From a virus: 23,108 nt of DNA. The stretch covers positions 1 to 23,108 of the IMG/VR virus record IMGVR_UViG_3300045120_000129. One strand, given 5' to 3'. Of this stretch, positions 14,992-22,903 are shown one piece after another. Made by a program: the position numbers and the translations under genes. The number at the start of each line of letters is the position of its first letter. Position 1 is the stretch's first letter. The notes below the pieces were generated by a model. The model had not been told where the DNA came from. It did not search any database and saw nothing but the letters and a program-made list of their open reading frames with translations.

Positions 14992-15246
14992 TTACCCTCC
15001 ACAATTACAAGCACAAGCACAAGCCGAAGTACAATTAGTGTCAAAATTGACGGAAAGGGTTGAATTAGCAGAACTGTAGCTCACTGTATTTACTCTGGTA
15101 CCAGATGATCCTTGAACATTGGTATTATCCCCCGAAGCGGTAATCACCAGATTCTTGATGAATTGGGTGGGGGTGTCGATAAACTTAGCCCAATCTACAC
15201 TGGGGGTGTTGGTGATCACTCTGGTCGTATTGATGAAAATTGCCAT
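14992..15246 (-). CDS. 84-residue Cys-tailed small protein, candidate maturation substrate
   Basis: Residues 1-70 resemble the 59-residue protein at 15435-15614: both have MxIxIN-T at the start, NT-x-(I/V)DW near residue 18, and N-x-TL-x-(V/I)-x-F near the end. To this is added a 14-residue tail, NCTSACACACNCGG, holding every Cys of the protein: C72, C76, C78, C80 and C82. Alternate Cys with Ala or Asn between and a C-terminal Gly-Gly suits cross-linking or metal binding and is unusual for a phage protein. The order peptide, unknown gene, radical SAM/SPASM enzyme, PP-loop enzyme is that of a RiPP locus, with a folded structural-type domain in place of a leader. Start overlaps the previous stop (TAATG). 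No ribosome site of its own is seen, so coupling is likely. Modification is a hypothesis. Confidence 0.8.
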   Translation of the reverse strand: MAIFINTTRVITNTPSVDWAKFIDTPTQFIKNLVITASGDNTNVQGSSGTRVNTVSYSSANSTLSVNFDTNCTSACACACNCGG

Positions 15247-15431
15247 TACGAATTCAAACTTTTCTTTAGGACCAAGGTCTTAGAGGTTGATAGGAAGGTC
15301 GCCGTATAATAGAGATTAGACCCAAAAATGTCCACAATTTCTACTATGGTAGACGGCTTCCCCGAAACATTATTATATGATAAAATCCCGGAGTTGTCAA
15401 TAAGAGTATTGGCGTTTTCTTTGATGGACAT
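15246..15431 (-). CDS. 61-residue small protein, possible distant relative of its neighbours
   Basis: Starts MSIKENANTLIDNSGILSYN and ends in a two-strand-like segment YYTATFLSTSKTLVLKKSLN. No Cys. Length, MxI(K) start, Asn/Ser/Thr richness and the late 'KTLVLKK' strand resemble the adjacent 59- and 84-codon genes, but it lacks their DW motif, so relationship is weaker. It starts three bases after the previous stop and its stop overlaps the next ATG, with no independent ribosome site. Probably a small virion or fibre-associated beta domain (inference from context). Confidence 0.7.
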   Translation of the reverse strand: MSIKENANTLIDNSGILSYNNVSGKPSTIVEIVDIFGSNLYYTATFLSTSKTLVLKKSLNS

Positions 15432-15434
15432 GGA

Positions 15435-15614
15435 TCAGGGTCCGAATGTAATTGTGAGGGTGTTGCCGCTTTTTGCTATATTGATAATTGGCTTGGTATT
15501 TGCTCCCGCCAGTAGATTGGCGTTGGTTGTGATGGTCGCCGGAACATTGGTGATCAGGCTCCAATCAATCGTATTTGCATTGTTAAAAACCGTGCTGTTG
15601 ATCTTGATGATCAT
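15435..15614 (-). CDS. 59-residue small protein, paralogue of the Cys-tailed protein without the tail
   Basis: The protein starts MIIKINSTVFNNANTIDW and ends SGNTLTITFGP. It is easily missed at a 60-codon cut-off. The ATG lies three bases after the fibre gene's stop, and its own stop lies three bases before the next start, filling what would be a 186-base gap. Against the 84-residue protein, the start (M-I-IN-T, then NT-DW) and the final strand (N-TL-F) correspond, but the Cys tail is absent. This makes it a natural unmodified comparison. Function unknown; being in a late fibre operon suggests a virion component. Confidence 0.75.
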   Translation of the reverse strand: MIIKINSTVFNNANTIDWSLITNVPATITTNANLLAGANTKPIINIAKSGNTLTITFGP

Positions 15615-15617
15615 CCG

Positions 15618-18029
15618 TTATCCCGTGTAGAGCCTTGTACCCTTGAAAGTGATATTATTCGAAGCCATGATAAAGTTCAGAATGGCGTGAGTGGCGTTGG
15701 CCGTTACTGTAAAGCTTCCAAGATTGGCGGCCGAATTTGATATCATGCCGATTTCAATAAACCCGGTTTGAGCCCCGTCGCCCTGAACAACAAGAACATC
15801 AGAAATCTGATTGTTGGAAGTGTTGTTGTCCTTCAAGGTTAGCGTATATTTAGCACTTAAGTAGGATGCTATCGGGAAGGAATCAATGATCTGAGTATTC
15901 GGTAGGGTCGTGACCGCCAAGGTCTGATTCATCGTCATCAACGTACAGGGGCCCATGATCAAAGCCGTTGAATTAATGACGCTATTGGCTGTAGAGTTTC
16001 CAATCAACAAAGCCGATGTGTTAAGAGATAGGTTGGCCCCCACAGAAATAGCAGTTGTATTAACCTGAGAGGAACCAACTAGCAGCTTGCCTGGGTCCAT
16101 ATTGGCCGAAGCAGTGGAATTTGCCACAGAAAAGAATACGCTATTCAAGGAGGCATTAGCTGTAGTATTTCCAATAGCCAGATGGATTGTATCCAGAAGA
16201 ACATTTGCCCCATGTGCCGTGGCCGAAGCATTCACCACAGAACCCCCAATTGCCAACTTCAAAGGATCAAGGTTGGCAATAGAAGTGGCGTTGGCTAGGG
16301 AGATAAGAACTGAGTTGGTTGACAGGTTGGCGGTTGAGTTTCCAAATGAAGCTTTAACTGTGTTGATAAAGACATTGGACCCAATTGAAAGTTGGGTGGA
16401 ATTTGAAATCACATTAACAGTGGAATTACCAACCGTCAGGCCGGTAGTGACAACTACAAGACCTGATTGAAGGGCGGTTGAATTGACAATACTTACCCCG
16501 ACCAACAATTGGAGGGGTTGGATGTTCATTGTGGATGTAGAGTTTGCCAGGGATATAAGAATGCTATTGGCCGTCAGGTTGGCAGTTGTATTACCCACAA
16601 AGAATTTGACGGTGTTTAGGGTGACGTTGGCCCCCACCGTCAGGGTATTTGAGAGGAATACGGTGTTGGTTGTTTTATCAAAGGTATGACCCGCACTAGC
16701 ACCATAGACGCCAGAATCATTAAAAGGAATTTGAGTATTTGCTCCTGCCGCCGCTATCGAAAGGACCGCCCCGTTCACATAGATACCCAAGGAATTCACT
16801 ACACAGTTTTGTGTGGTATTCCCCAAGGAAAGGCGGATTGTGTCCAGGACAATATTGGCTCCAAGACCCAGGGCGGTAGAATTTAACACAGAAGTACCAA
16901 TAGACACTTTCAGAGGGTCGATATTGGCGATAGAAGTAGAGTTTGCCAGGGAGATAAGAATGCTATTGGCTATTAGGTTGGCAGTCGTATTTCCAATAGA
17001 TAGCTTGGTTGTATCCAGGAAGACGTTGGAACCGGCAACCAGGGCCGTTGCATTGACCTGGGCAACGCCGATAACCAGCTTTAAAGGATCAAGGTTGGCA
17101 ATTCCGGAAGCATTTTGAAGAGAAAGAAGAACACTGTTGGTTGATAGATTGACGGTGGAATTACCGAAAAAAGCCCGGACGGTTGTGAAAGAAACATTAG
17201 CTCCGATAGAAATTTGGGTAGAGTTCGAAACCACATTGACGGTGGAATTACCGGAAGTCCAACCCGTTGAGAAAATTCCCAAAGGAGAAGAGATAGCCGC
17301 TGTATTGACTATAGAAGACCCAACTGAGATAATACCCGGCTGAATGTTGGAAATACCAGTGGAGTTTGCGGAACTAATCAATATTGAGTTGGCGATTAAA
17401 TTAGCGGTGGAGTTACCAACGGCCAGCTTGTTGACATCCAGAGTGACGTTGGCTCCTGCCATAAAGCTGGTGGAGTTAACAAGAACATTGGCTCCTACGG
17501 CGATTGCCGTGGTATTGGCGATGATATTAGCCCCTACCGCAACTACTGTAGAATTGACCGTTGAAACACCAATAACAAGCTGGGTGGGTTGAAGATTGGC
17601 ATTTCCTGTAGAATTTGCTACTTTAATGCCGGTATTTGAAATTTGAATATTGGCAGTGGAATTACCGAAAGAGGATAAGAGAGCCCCTCCCATGAAATTA
17701 TTGGCATCAATGGAAATGGTGTCGGAGCCAGAATCATAGGAAAGACCAATAGAAACGACATTGGTAGTATCGGCCGTGACCCCGTTCCAGTTACCGGACG
17801 TATAGGCTTCTAGGGCCCCGGTGTCCGTATTATACCGGAACATACCGTTAGCGCCTGTTACGGGGCGTTCCGCCGTATTACCCCGGGGGATAAGGATGGC
17901 ATCGTTAGACGCAATGTGTAGGGAGGTGTTTGGGGTGCTGGTATTGATACCAACTTTGCCATTATTTGCAAAAAGCAAAGAAGTATTTACAATTATGCCA
18001 TTTTTAACCCGAAAAGGTCCGTCGCTCAT
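15618..18029 (-). CDS. Repeat-built tail-fibre-like structural protein
   Basis: About 803 residues from the ATG at 18029, which has GGGGA 11 bases upstream; a GTG at 18038 would add three residues but sits too close to that site. The N-terminus (GPFRVKNGIIVNTSLL, GKVGINTSTPNTSLHIAS, GMFRYNTDTGALEAYTSGNW) is a common start of phage fibre and collar proteins. Residues of about 120 to 690 hold 11 copies of GN(S/T)TxN, in units near 57 residues that also carry NSxLISLANSTS-ANIDPLKL and a GANV-LDT stretch. Between copies 6 and 7 a different segment, NTQIPFNDSGVYGASAG, recalls a domain common in phage fibres. Repeats 2-5 and 7-10 run in the same order, a higher-order duplication. In T4 the genes before 13 are the short fibre and fibritin, so a fibre or whisker role fits. 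Confidence 0.8.
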   Translation of the reverse strand: MSDGPFRVKNGIIVNTSLLFANNGKVGINTSTPNTSLHIASNDAILIPRGNTAERPVTGANGMFRYNTDTGALEAYTSGNWNGVTADTTNVVSIGLSYDSGSDTISIDANNFMGGALLSSFGNSTANIQISNTGIKVANSTGNANLQPTQLVIGVSTVNSTVVAVGANIIANTTAIAVGANVLVNSTSFMAGANVTLDVNKLAVGNSTANLIANSILISSANSTGISNIQPGIISVGSSIVNTAAISSPLGIFSTGWTSGNSTVNVVSNSTQISIGANVSFTTVRAFFGNSTVNLSTNSVLLSLQNASGIANLDPLKLVIGVAQVNATALVAGSNVFLDTTKLSIGNTTANLIANSILISLANSTSIANIDPLKVSIGTSVLNSTALGLGANIVLDTIRLSLGNTTQNCVVNSLGIYVNGAVLSIAAAGANTQIPFNDSGVYGASAGHTFDKTTNTVFLSNTLTVGANVTLNTVKFFVGNTTANLTANSILISLANSTSTMNIQPLQLLVGVSIVNSTALQSGLVVVTTGLTVGNSTVNVISNSTQLSIGSNVFINTVKASFGNSTANLSTNSVLISLANATSIANLDPLKLAIGGSVVNASATAHGANVLLDTIHLAIGNTTANASLNSVFFSVANSTASANMDPGKLLVGSSQVNTTAISVGANLSLNTSALLIGNSTANSVINSTALIMGPCTLMTMNQTLAVTTLPNTQIIDSFPIASYLSAKYTLTLKDNNTSNNQISDVLVVQGDGAQTGFIEIGMISNSAANLGSFTVTANATHAILNFIMASNNITFKGTRLYTG

Positions 18030-18057
18030 TGGTTCCACTATCCCCGTTTATTTCTTG

Positions 18058-18065
18058 TATTTATC
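18058..18065 (-). promoter_or_regulatory. T4-like late promoter motif before the fibre and maturase operon
   Basis: GATAAATA on the minus strand, overlapping the TAA stop of the 1427-codon gene and 29 bases before the fibre ATG at 18029. No further full match at a promoter-like position is seen until 11905-11914, so it probably serves fibre, three small genes, 158-codon gene, radical SAM and PP-loop genes together. A one-mismatch TATAAATT ends three bases before the radical SAM ATG and is probably chance. Confidence 0.7.
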
Positions 18066-21000
18066 TAAATTTACCTTTGATTGTCGTCTCCGGTCTCATG
18101 TGGGTCTTAATGGCCCTCAAGGTCTGTGGTTTGACTTTGATCTTAGAAGGTAAGGCATTTCGGAGTTCAACTGAAAGGTCCACTGTCTGAGGATGAATAT
18201 GATAGATCGTTGAACCCAAAGTTATTCGGTAATTGTTTTTTGTAAGATTAATATCATTCCGCCCCAGGGTATAAGACCCCGACCCCACAGCCATCGGGTA
18301 TGCATGAGGGAATGTTACGGTTTTCCCGCTTAAATTAAAGGTCCCAGAGATAGCGGTTATATTGAAATTCTTAAGAAGACCCGCTGATTTCCCCGAAAGA
18401 ATATAGGACCCGGTATTTGCATAGAGTTTTCTTGTCGAAGTCAAGGATGCATTCTGACCGGAAAGATTGAATGATCCCGTTCCAGAGCTTCGGAAGTTAC
18501 CGAAAGCCACGATGGCGTTCTTACCAGAAAGAGTATAGGACCCGGTAGAAGCGGTTAACACAAATGTTGTCTTAAGACTGACCGTCTTTCCACTTAGAGA
18601 ATAAAGGGTTGTGTTTGCTGAAGTGTTTAGGCCCCGTAGTAATCTAATGTCATTTCCTTGTACAGGGAAGAACCGGGTTCCTGCTATATCAACAAAGTTA
18701 TGACGAAGAGAAATAGCATTACCTGTAGTTGAATATGAAGTGGTATTTGAGTTTAATATTCGGTCTGCTTTGAGAGTTATATTATAACCAACTATATTAT
18801 AGGTACCAACATCAATACTGATGGAAAGTTCTGAATTTATTGACAATATTGTTTGCTTACCACTTAAGATATATGTCCCATTATTTGCAGAGAAGATATA
18901 ATTTCTGGTAAATGAGACTGTCTTGCCGGAAAGGGTATAAGAATTTGTTGAAGAGATTAATGTATGACCGAAGACCAGATTGGCTGTCTTACCGGCGATA
19001 GCATAGGAATTTGTGTTCGCGGTTAGTTTCGATACCTTGATGAAAGATGCGTTGGAACCGGTGATCAGGTATGAACGGGTATTGGAATTAAGCTGGTTAC
19101 CCTTATTGAAAGTAACCGTTTTACCAGAGATTGCATAAGAATTGGTGTTGACAATAAAGGTTTTTCCGGAACCTAATATAGCAGATTTTCCAAGAGAGGT
19201 GTAAACTCCTTGTGTCGCTGGTGTATTTGAAGTCTTGGTCAATGAAGCGGTGCTTCCGATAGAGAGATAGGAACCGTTTGAGGCGACCGTATTTGAAGTT
19301 TTCTTCAGAATCGCCACCTGTCCGGAGATCAGGTATGTTCCGGAATTTGCGACATTTGTATGATTATATATAAAGGAAACGGCCTTACCAGAGATTCCAT
19401 AAGATGACGTAACAGCAGGCATACCGATTCCAAAGGAAACTGTTTTTCCAGAAAGGGAATAAATACCTCTTGACGAACCTGTTGTCAAGAGACCAACACT
19501 CTGTCCGGTAATACCATAAGAAGCAGTGTTGGCCGGTCCAATAATATCGTTAAAGGAATTGGAATAGGCTCCGGAATATGAACCGGGATCGGCCACAAGG
19601 TTTAAGTTCGTAGCTCTATCGTTTAGTTTGGCGGCAGAAATTGGCTGAGAACCAATAGGAGTAGAACCGATACCAAACCAACGATGATTTACCGGAGGTA
19701 TCAGGAATGCAACCTGACCGGTAGAAATATATGATCCAAACTGAGCGGTAAGTATAATCGGAGCCGCCAAAGCTGCGGTACGACCGGTGACTGAGTATGT
19801 TCCGGATGAAACATCCAAATTATATAGATTTCTTATTGCCCCCCGGGCAGAGGATTGGAGATTTGGTCTATGCCAAGTCGTCCAGGGTCGGCGGAAGGTC
19901 CATTTTTTATTTGACATTCCTCTTTGAGGTCTGACATTCGGGGCGGAGATTATAATTGTGGCCTGGGTTGCCCCAAAACTTACAGAGCCCCCACTTATAG
20001 CATATGCAGAGGTATTGGCATTAACTTGGAACCCTTCCCGAAGACCGGCCACCTTTCCGGCGATGGCATAAGAATTTGTATTCGCAACAACATTGTATCC
20101 CTTTGAGGTCGCCGCGTTTTTACCGAAAAGAGTATAAACCCCCATTCCATCGACCAATTTACTGGTCTTTGTAAATGTTACAGTTTTTCCAGAAAGACTA
20201 TAAGTTCCCTTATCAAACAGGGATGATGAACTATTAGTTGGATATCCGGTAATACCATAAGAAGCAGTATTGGCCGGGCCAACAATGTCATTGAAGGAGT
20301 TGGAATAGGCTCCGGAATATGAACCGGGGGACGCTAGAATAGTTATAGAACCACTTGAATGGTCGGAAAGTTTCGCTCCGGAGATTGTTCCGGAAGAAAT
20401 TGGACCAGATGAAATTCCTTCCCAGAGCGTAGGAGCAACTGTGGTTCTTGTTAGGGTAGCAGCGTTTCCTGTAGTTGAATATGTGGTTCCCCCCAGGGAT
20501 AGTGTAAAGTTTCTTAGGTCTGTTGCCCTTGCCCCTGAGATGGCAAAAGACCCAATGGCTCCCACTGAGATACCCGCTTGTATGGTGGCTGTTCGAATAA
20601 AGGTAACATTTTTACCGGATATTGAATATACTGTTGCGCCGCCCGGAGAGGACAGAAGTCTGACTAGGAGAGTAAATCCGGGACTAACTCTTTCGGATGA
20701 AGGTGTTGTTGCGATTAGGGTCGCGGCAATTGTATTTTTACCGAATGTGGTATAGGAACCAAAGGCTGGTCCTATACCCTTACCATACGTAAAGGTAACG
20801 GTCTTTCCACTAAGAGAGAATAAACCCGCAGAATCAGAGAGTGAAATAAGGGTATTCAGGCCGCCGCCAATCGCGGTGTCTGATATAGCAAAAGAGCTAA
20901 TCCCTACTTCTTTTTGACGCAGCGCAAAATTTCGATCAAGACTGACGATCTTTCCGGAAATTGAATAGGAGGAGGTAGATGGCAAAAAGAGATAGGTTTG

Positions 21001-22344
21001 GTTAAAAGTGACAGTTCGTCCGGTAATGGCGAAAGTACCAGAAACCGCATTTACTTTATGACCTTCGCTTAGCGCCGCCGCATTCCCGGTTTGAGTGTAG
21101 GAACCAGTTGCGGCATTAATAATATGACCATAATTTAGATTGGCTGTTCTTCCCACAAGGGGATAGACTGTGAAAAGAAGAGAAAACGGGCGATCTCTAA
21201 CAAGAGAAACAGTCTTTCCGGATAGGGAAATGCTTCCTTGAGCCGCAATAATAGCCCGGGTTAGAGGGAAGTTTACAGTTTTTCCGGATAGGGAATAGAC
21301 ACCGGTATTATAGGTACCGGGAATATTTCCCCTTGCCAAATCAGCAACTTTACCGGAAATATTATAACCGGTGCCTATTTCAAATAGGTTATGAGTCTGT
21401 TTTAAACTTGCGTTTTGTCCGAACCGGGATAGAAGATTGACCAGGAGTGTGAAACCCGGGTAAAGTTTCTGTGTTGAGGTTGTTATTGAATAAGTGGTGG
21501 CCGCCGCCGGAATATTTCGCGTTCTGACAAGAGTGGCGGCTCTACCTGTAATAGAATATGAGCTTGTATCGGATATAACGCCGTGGCCAGAGGCGGAGAA
21601 GGTAACGGTCTTTCCCGACAGGGCGAAGGTCCCGGTCGCGGCCGAATGCGTAAGGAAGCGTCGGGGAGAACCCGCAATAGAAGCATCACTAATAGTTGAT
21701 GTTCCAATGCCCATCGGCGGGGCCCGGGCGGAGTAGGCCAGAATGACACTTTGCCCCGTTGTAACATAAACCCCGGAAGTCTCTACTTGAACATATGTCC
21801 GAACAAAAGTAACAGTTTTACCAACTACAGCATAAGTGCCGCAGGTTGCAACAACACTATAACCTCTGGGCATACTAACGGAACGTCCGGTCACTGAGTA
21901 AGTCCCGGTAGAGGTCGTTAATATATATGAAGAGATTGTCGATACGCCGGTTACGGAGTAAGTCCCGGACCCGGCATTCAAGGTCAGAGAACGCTGCGAA
22001 GAACCACTAAGAGACTGAGACCCGATTGCGAAAGAACCGATACCCTCTGTGATTTTAACATATTTTGCTAGAGAAGCGATTGCCCCTGAGACGGCATATG
22101 TCGTAGTTGCGGCTGGTAATACATACGTCTTGACAAGGCTAGTTGACCGACCCGTTATGGCATAGGTAGTATTTGCAGACGGAAATACATACGCCCGGGC
22201 CAGAGTAGCCGTCCGTCCCGTTATGGCATAGGAGGATGTATCTAAAGAAAGGGTATAAAGTACATGTTGCTTAACCGCAGGTTGGCGATCTCCTGCTAGT
22301 CGCCAATTTCTCCACGGTCGTCGGAACGTCCAGGTTTTTGCCAC
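18061..22344 (-). CDS. Giant short-repeat protein (1427 residues), apparent fusion of two related genes
   Basis: Nearly fifty units of about 20-27 residues follow the pattern (S/G)xYxI(S/T)GKxVxF, for example SYAISGKTVTF. A second motif, IGSxxIGSxxISGA, interrupts about six times (as in GIGSFAIGSQSLSG and FGIGSTPIGSQPISAAK). The start, KTWTFRRPWRNW, recurs at residue 812 as NKKWTFRRPWTTW right after an internal Met810 (ATG at 19917), and in both copies it is followed by a TGRTA-L repeat. Two 84-base stretches, at 19504-19587 and 20245-20328, match at 77 of 84 positions. Start is GTG with AGG about nine bases upstream; an in-frame TAG lies four codons upstream. The family is familiar from repeat-rich tail proteins of environmental phages, role unknown; the C-terminal 60 residues are basic and non-repeat. 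A long fibre or baseplate-linked adhesin is likely (inference). Confidence 0.8.
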   Translation of the reverse strand: MAKTWTFRRPWRNWRLAGDRQPAVKQHVLYTLSLDTSSYAITGRTATLARAYVFPSANTTYAITGRSTSLVKTYVLPAATTTYAVSGAIASLAKYVKITEGIGSFAIGSQSLSGSSQRSLTLNAGSGTYSVTGVSTISSYILTTSTGTYSVTGRSVSMPRGYSVVATCGTYAVVGKTVTFVRTYVQVETSGVYVTTGQSVILAYSARAPPMGIGTSTISDASIAGSPRRFLTHSAATGTFALSGKTVTFSASGHGVISDTSSYSITGRAATLVRTRNIPAAATTYSITTSTQKLYPGFTLLVNLLSRFGQNASLKQTHNLFEIGTGYNISGKVADLARGNIPGTYNTGVYSLSGKTVNFPLTRAIIAAQGSISLSGKTVSLVRDRPFSLLFTVYPLVGRTANLNYGHIINAATGSYTQTGNAAALSEGHKVNAVSGTFAITGRTVTFNQTYLFLPSTSSYSISGKIVSLDRNFALRQKEVGISSFAISDTAIGGGLNTLISLSDSAGLFSLSGKTVTFTYGKGIGPAFGSYTTFGKNTIAATLIATTPSSERVSPGFTLLVRLLSSPGGATVYSISGKNVTFIRTATIQAGISVGAIGSFAISGARATDLRNFTLSLGGTTYSTTGNAATLTRTTVAPTLWEGISSGPISSGTISGAKLSDHSSGSITILASPGSYSGAYSNSFNDIVGPANTASYGITGYPTNSSSSLFDKGTYSLSGKTVTFTKTSKLVDGMGVYTLFGKNAATSKGYNVVANTNSYAIAGKVAGLREGFQVNANTSAYAISGGSVSFGATQATIIISAPNVRPQRGMSNKKWTFRRPWTTWHRPNLQSSARGAIRNLYNLDVSSGTYSVTGRTAALAAPIILTAQFGSYISTGQVAFLIPPVNHRWFGIGSTPIGSQPISAAKLNDRATNLNLVADPGSYSGAYSNSFNDIIGPANTASYGITGQSVGLLTTGSSRGIYSLSGKTVSFGIGMPAVTSSYGISGKAVSFIYNHTNVANSGTYLISGQVAILKKTSNTVASNGSYLSIGSTASLTKTSNTPATQGVYTSLGKSAILGSGKTFIVNTNSYAISGKTVTFNKGNQLNSNTRSYLITGSNASFIKVSKLTANTNSYAIAGKTANLVFGHTLISSTNSYTLSGKTVSFTRNYIFSANNGTYILSGKQTILSINSELSISIDVGTYNIVGYNITLKADRILNSNTTSYSTTGNAISLRHNFVDIAGTRFFPVQGNDIRLLRGLNTSANTTLYSLSGKTVSLKTTFVLTASTGSYTLSGKNAIVAFGNFRSSGTGSFNLSGQNASLTSTRKLYANTGSYILSGKSAGLLKNFNITAISGTFNLSGKTVTFPHAYPMAVGSGSYTLGRNDINLTKNNYRITLGSTIYHIHPQTVDLSVELRNALPSKIKVKPQTLRAIKTHMRPETTIKGKFR
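19504..19587. repeat. 84-base intragenic repeat, copy A
   Basis: Matches 20245-20328 at 77 of 84 positions without gaps. It encodes the segment AYSNSFNDIIGPANTASYGI in the second half of the 1427-residue protein. Confidence 0.9.
20245..20328. repeat. 84-base intragenic repeat, copy B
   Basis: Partner of 19504-19587, in the first half of the same gene; encodes AYSNSFNDIVGPANTASYGI. The identity is much higher than that between the surrounding protein repeats. Confidence 0.9.
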
Positions 22345-22373
22345 ATCATTAGCCTACTATTGGATGCTAAACT

Positions 22374-22405
22374 TTGGAGTAAAAATAAAAACCATTATAC
22401 TCCAA
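22374..22405. repeat. 8-base inverted repeat between two structural genes
   Basis: TTGGAGTA (22374-22381) and TACTCCAA (22398-22405) are perfect inverted copies around a 16-base A/T-rich loop, spanning the stop of the 156-codon gene. No T-run follows on the minus strand, so it is not a standard terminator. It could be an mRNA-processing or stability hairpin, or chance. Confidence 0.4.
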
Positions 22406-22865
22406 GTTCCTCCCAGACGATCACACCTGAGACGGTCATTGAGGCAGATGGAGCGGTTGGAAGCTTTAGACTGAAAGCTGTGGAAGGAGCAAAGAAAAGG
22501 CGATCTTCCGGAGCGGGAAGATAAAAATAACCATTCAGAAACTGCCAGACATCACTTTGAATCTTGGTATCAGTACCAGATGAGGTACATTGAGTGGTAA
22601 CGTCGTTGATACGGGCTGTTACTGTAGAGGCTGCTCCCCCCGGAGAATGTAGAACGGGGGTAGGGGCTGTTCCACCGGTACCCTGGGTGACAGTCGCGGT
22701 CAGACGATGGAACTCAATTTCCTTACCTTCCGTCGCCGTCAGGGTCTTTTGTCCCAACCGAATTTCATGGATCAGGATAGGATAAGTTGTGCCGACTTTC
22801 AGAGAAAATAGGTCTTGTATAGCGGAAACAGCTACGGCGTTGATAGGGGCAGAAAAAATTGCCAT
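22395..22865 (-). CDS. 156-residue putative virion protein
   Basis: Starts MAIFSAPINAVAVSAIQDLF, with GGGAG seven bases before the ATG and a late promoter motif 31 bases upstream. Beta-rich appearance: YPILIHEIRLGQKT, EIEFHRLTATVTQGTGG, DVWQFLNGYFYLPAPEDRLF and a final strand SMTVSGVIVWEELG. Such single-domain beta-sandwich-like proteins are common in tail and decoration genes of environmental phages, but I cannot name the family. It precedes the 1427-codon gene by 50 bases. The one Cys (TTQCTSSG) is unremarkable. Confidence 0.75.
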   Translation of the reverse strand: MAIFSAPINAVAVSAIQDLFSLKVGTTYPILIHEIRLGQKTLTATEGKEIEFHRLTATVTQGTGGTAPTPVLHSPGGAASTVTARINDVTTQCTSSGTDTKIQSDVWQFLNGYFYLPAPEDRLFFAPSTAFSLKLPTAPSASMTVSGVIVWEELGV

Positions 22866-22893
22866 TTTGAACTCCCAAGTATTGAAATTACTT

Positions 22894-22903
22894 GGTATTT
22901 ATC
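22894..22903 (-). promoter_or_regulatory. T4-like late promoter motif before the 156-codon gene
   Basis: GATAAATACC on the minus strand, in the 67-base gap after the glycine-rich gene and about 31 bases before the ATG at 22865. Confidence 0.7.

Noticed and set aside
15328-17592. Several plus-strand open frames opposite the fibre and small genes
   Set aside because: They mirror the repeat codons of the minus-strand fibre gene, have repetitive low-complexity translations and no ribosome sites. They are shadows.
18061-22344. Diversity-generating retroelement or CRISPR-like array in the repeat genes
   Set aside because: Repeats are protein-coding, imperfect and in frame throughout. No reverse transcriptase and no template/variable repeat pair with adenine-specific changes was seen.
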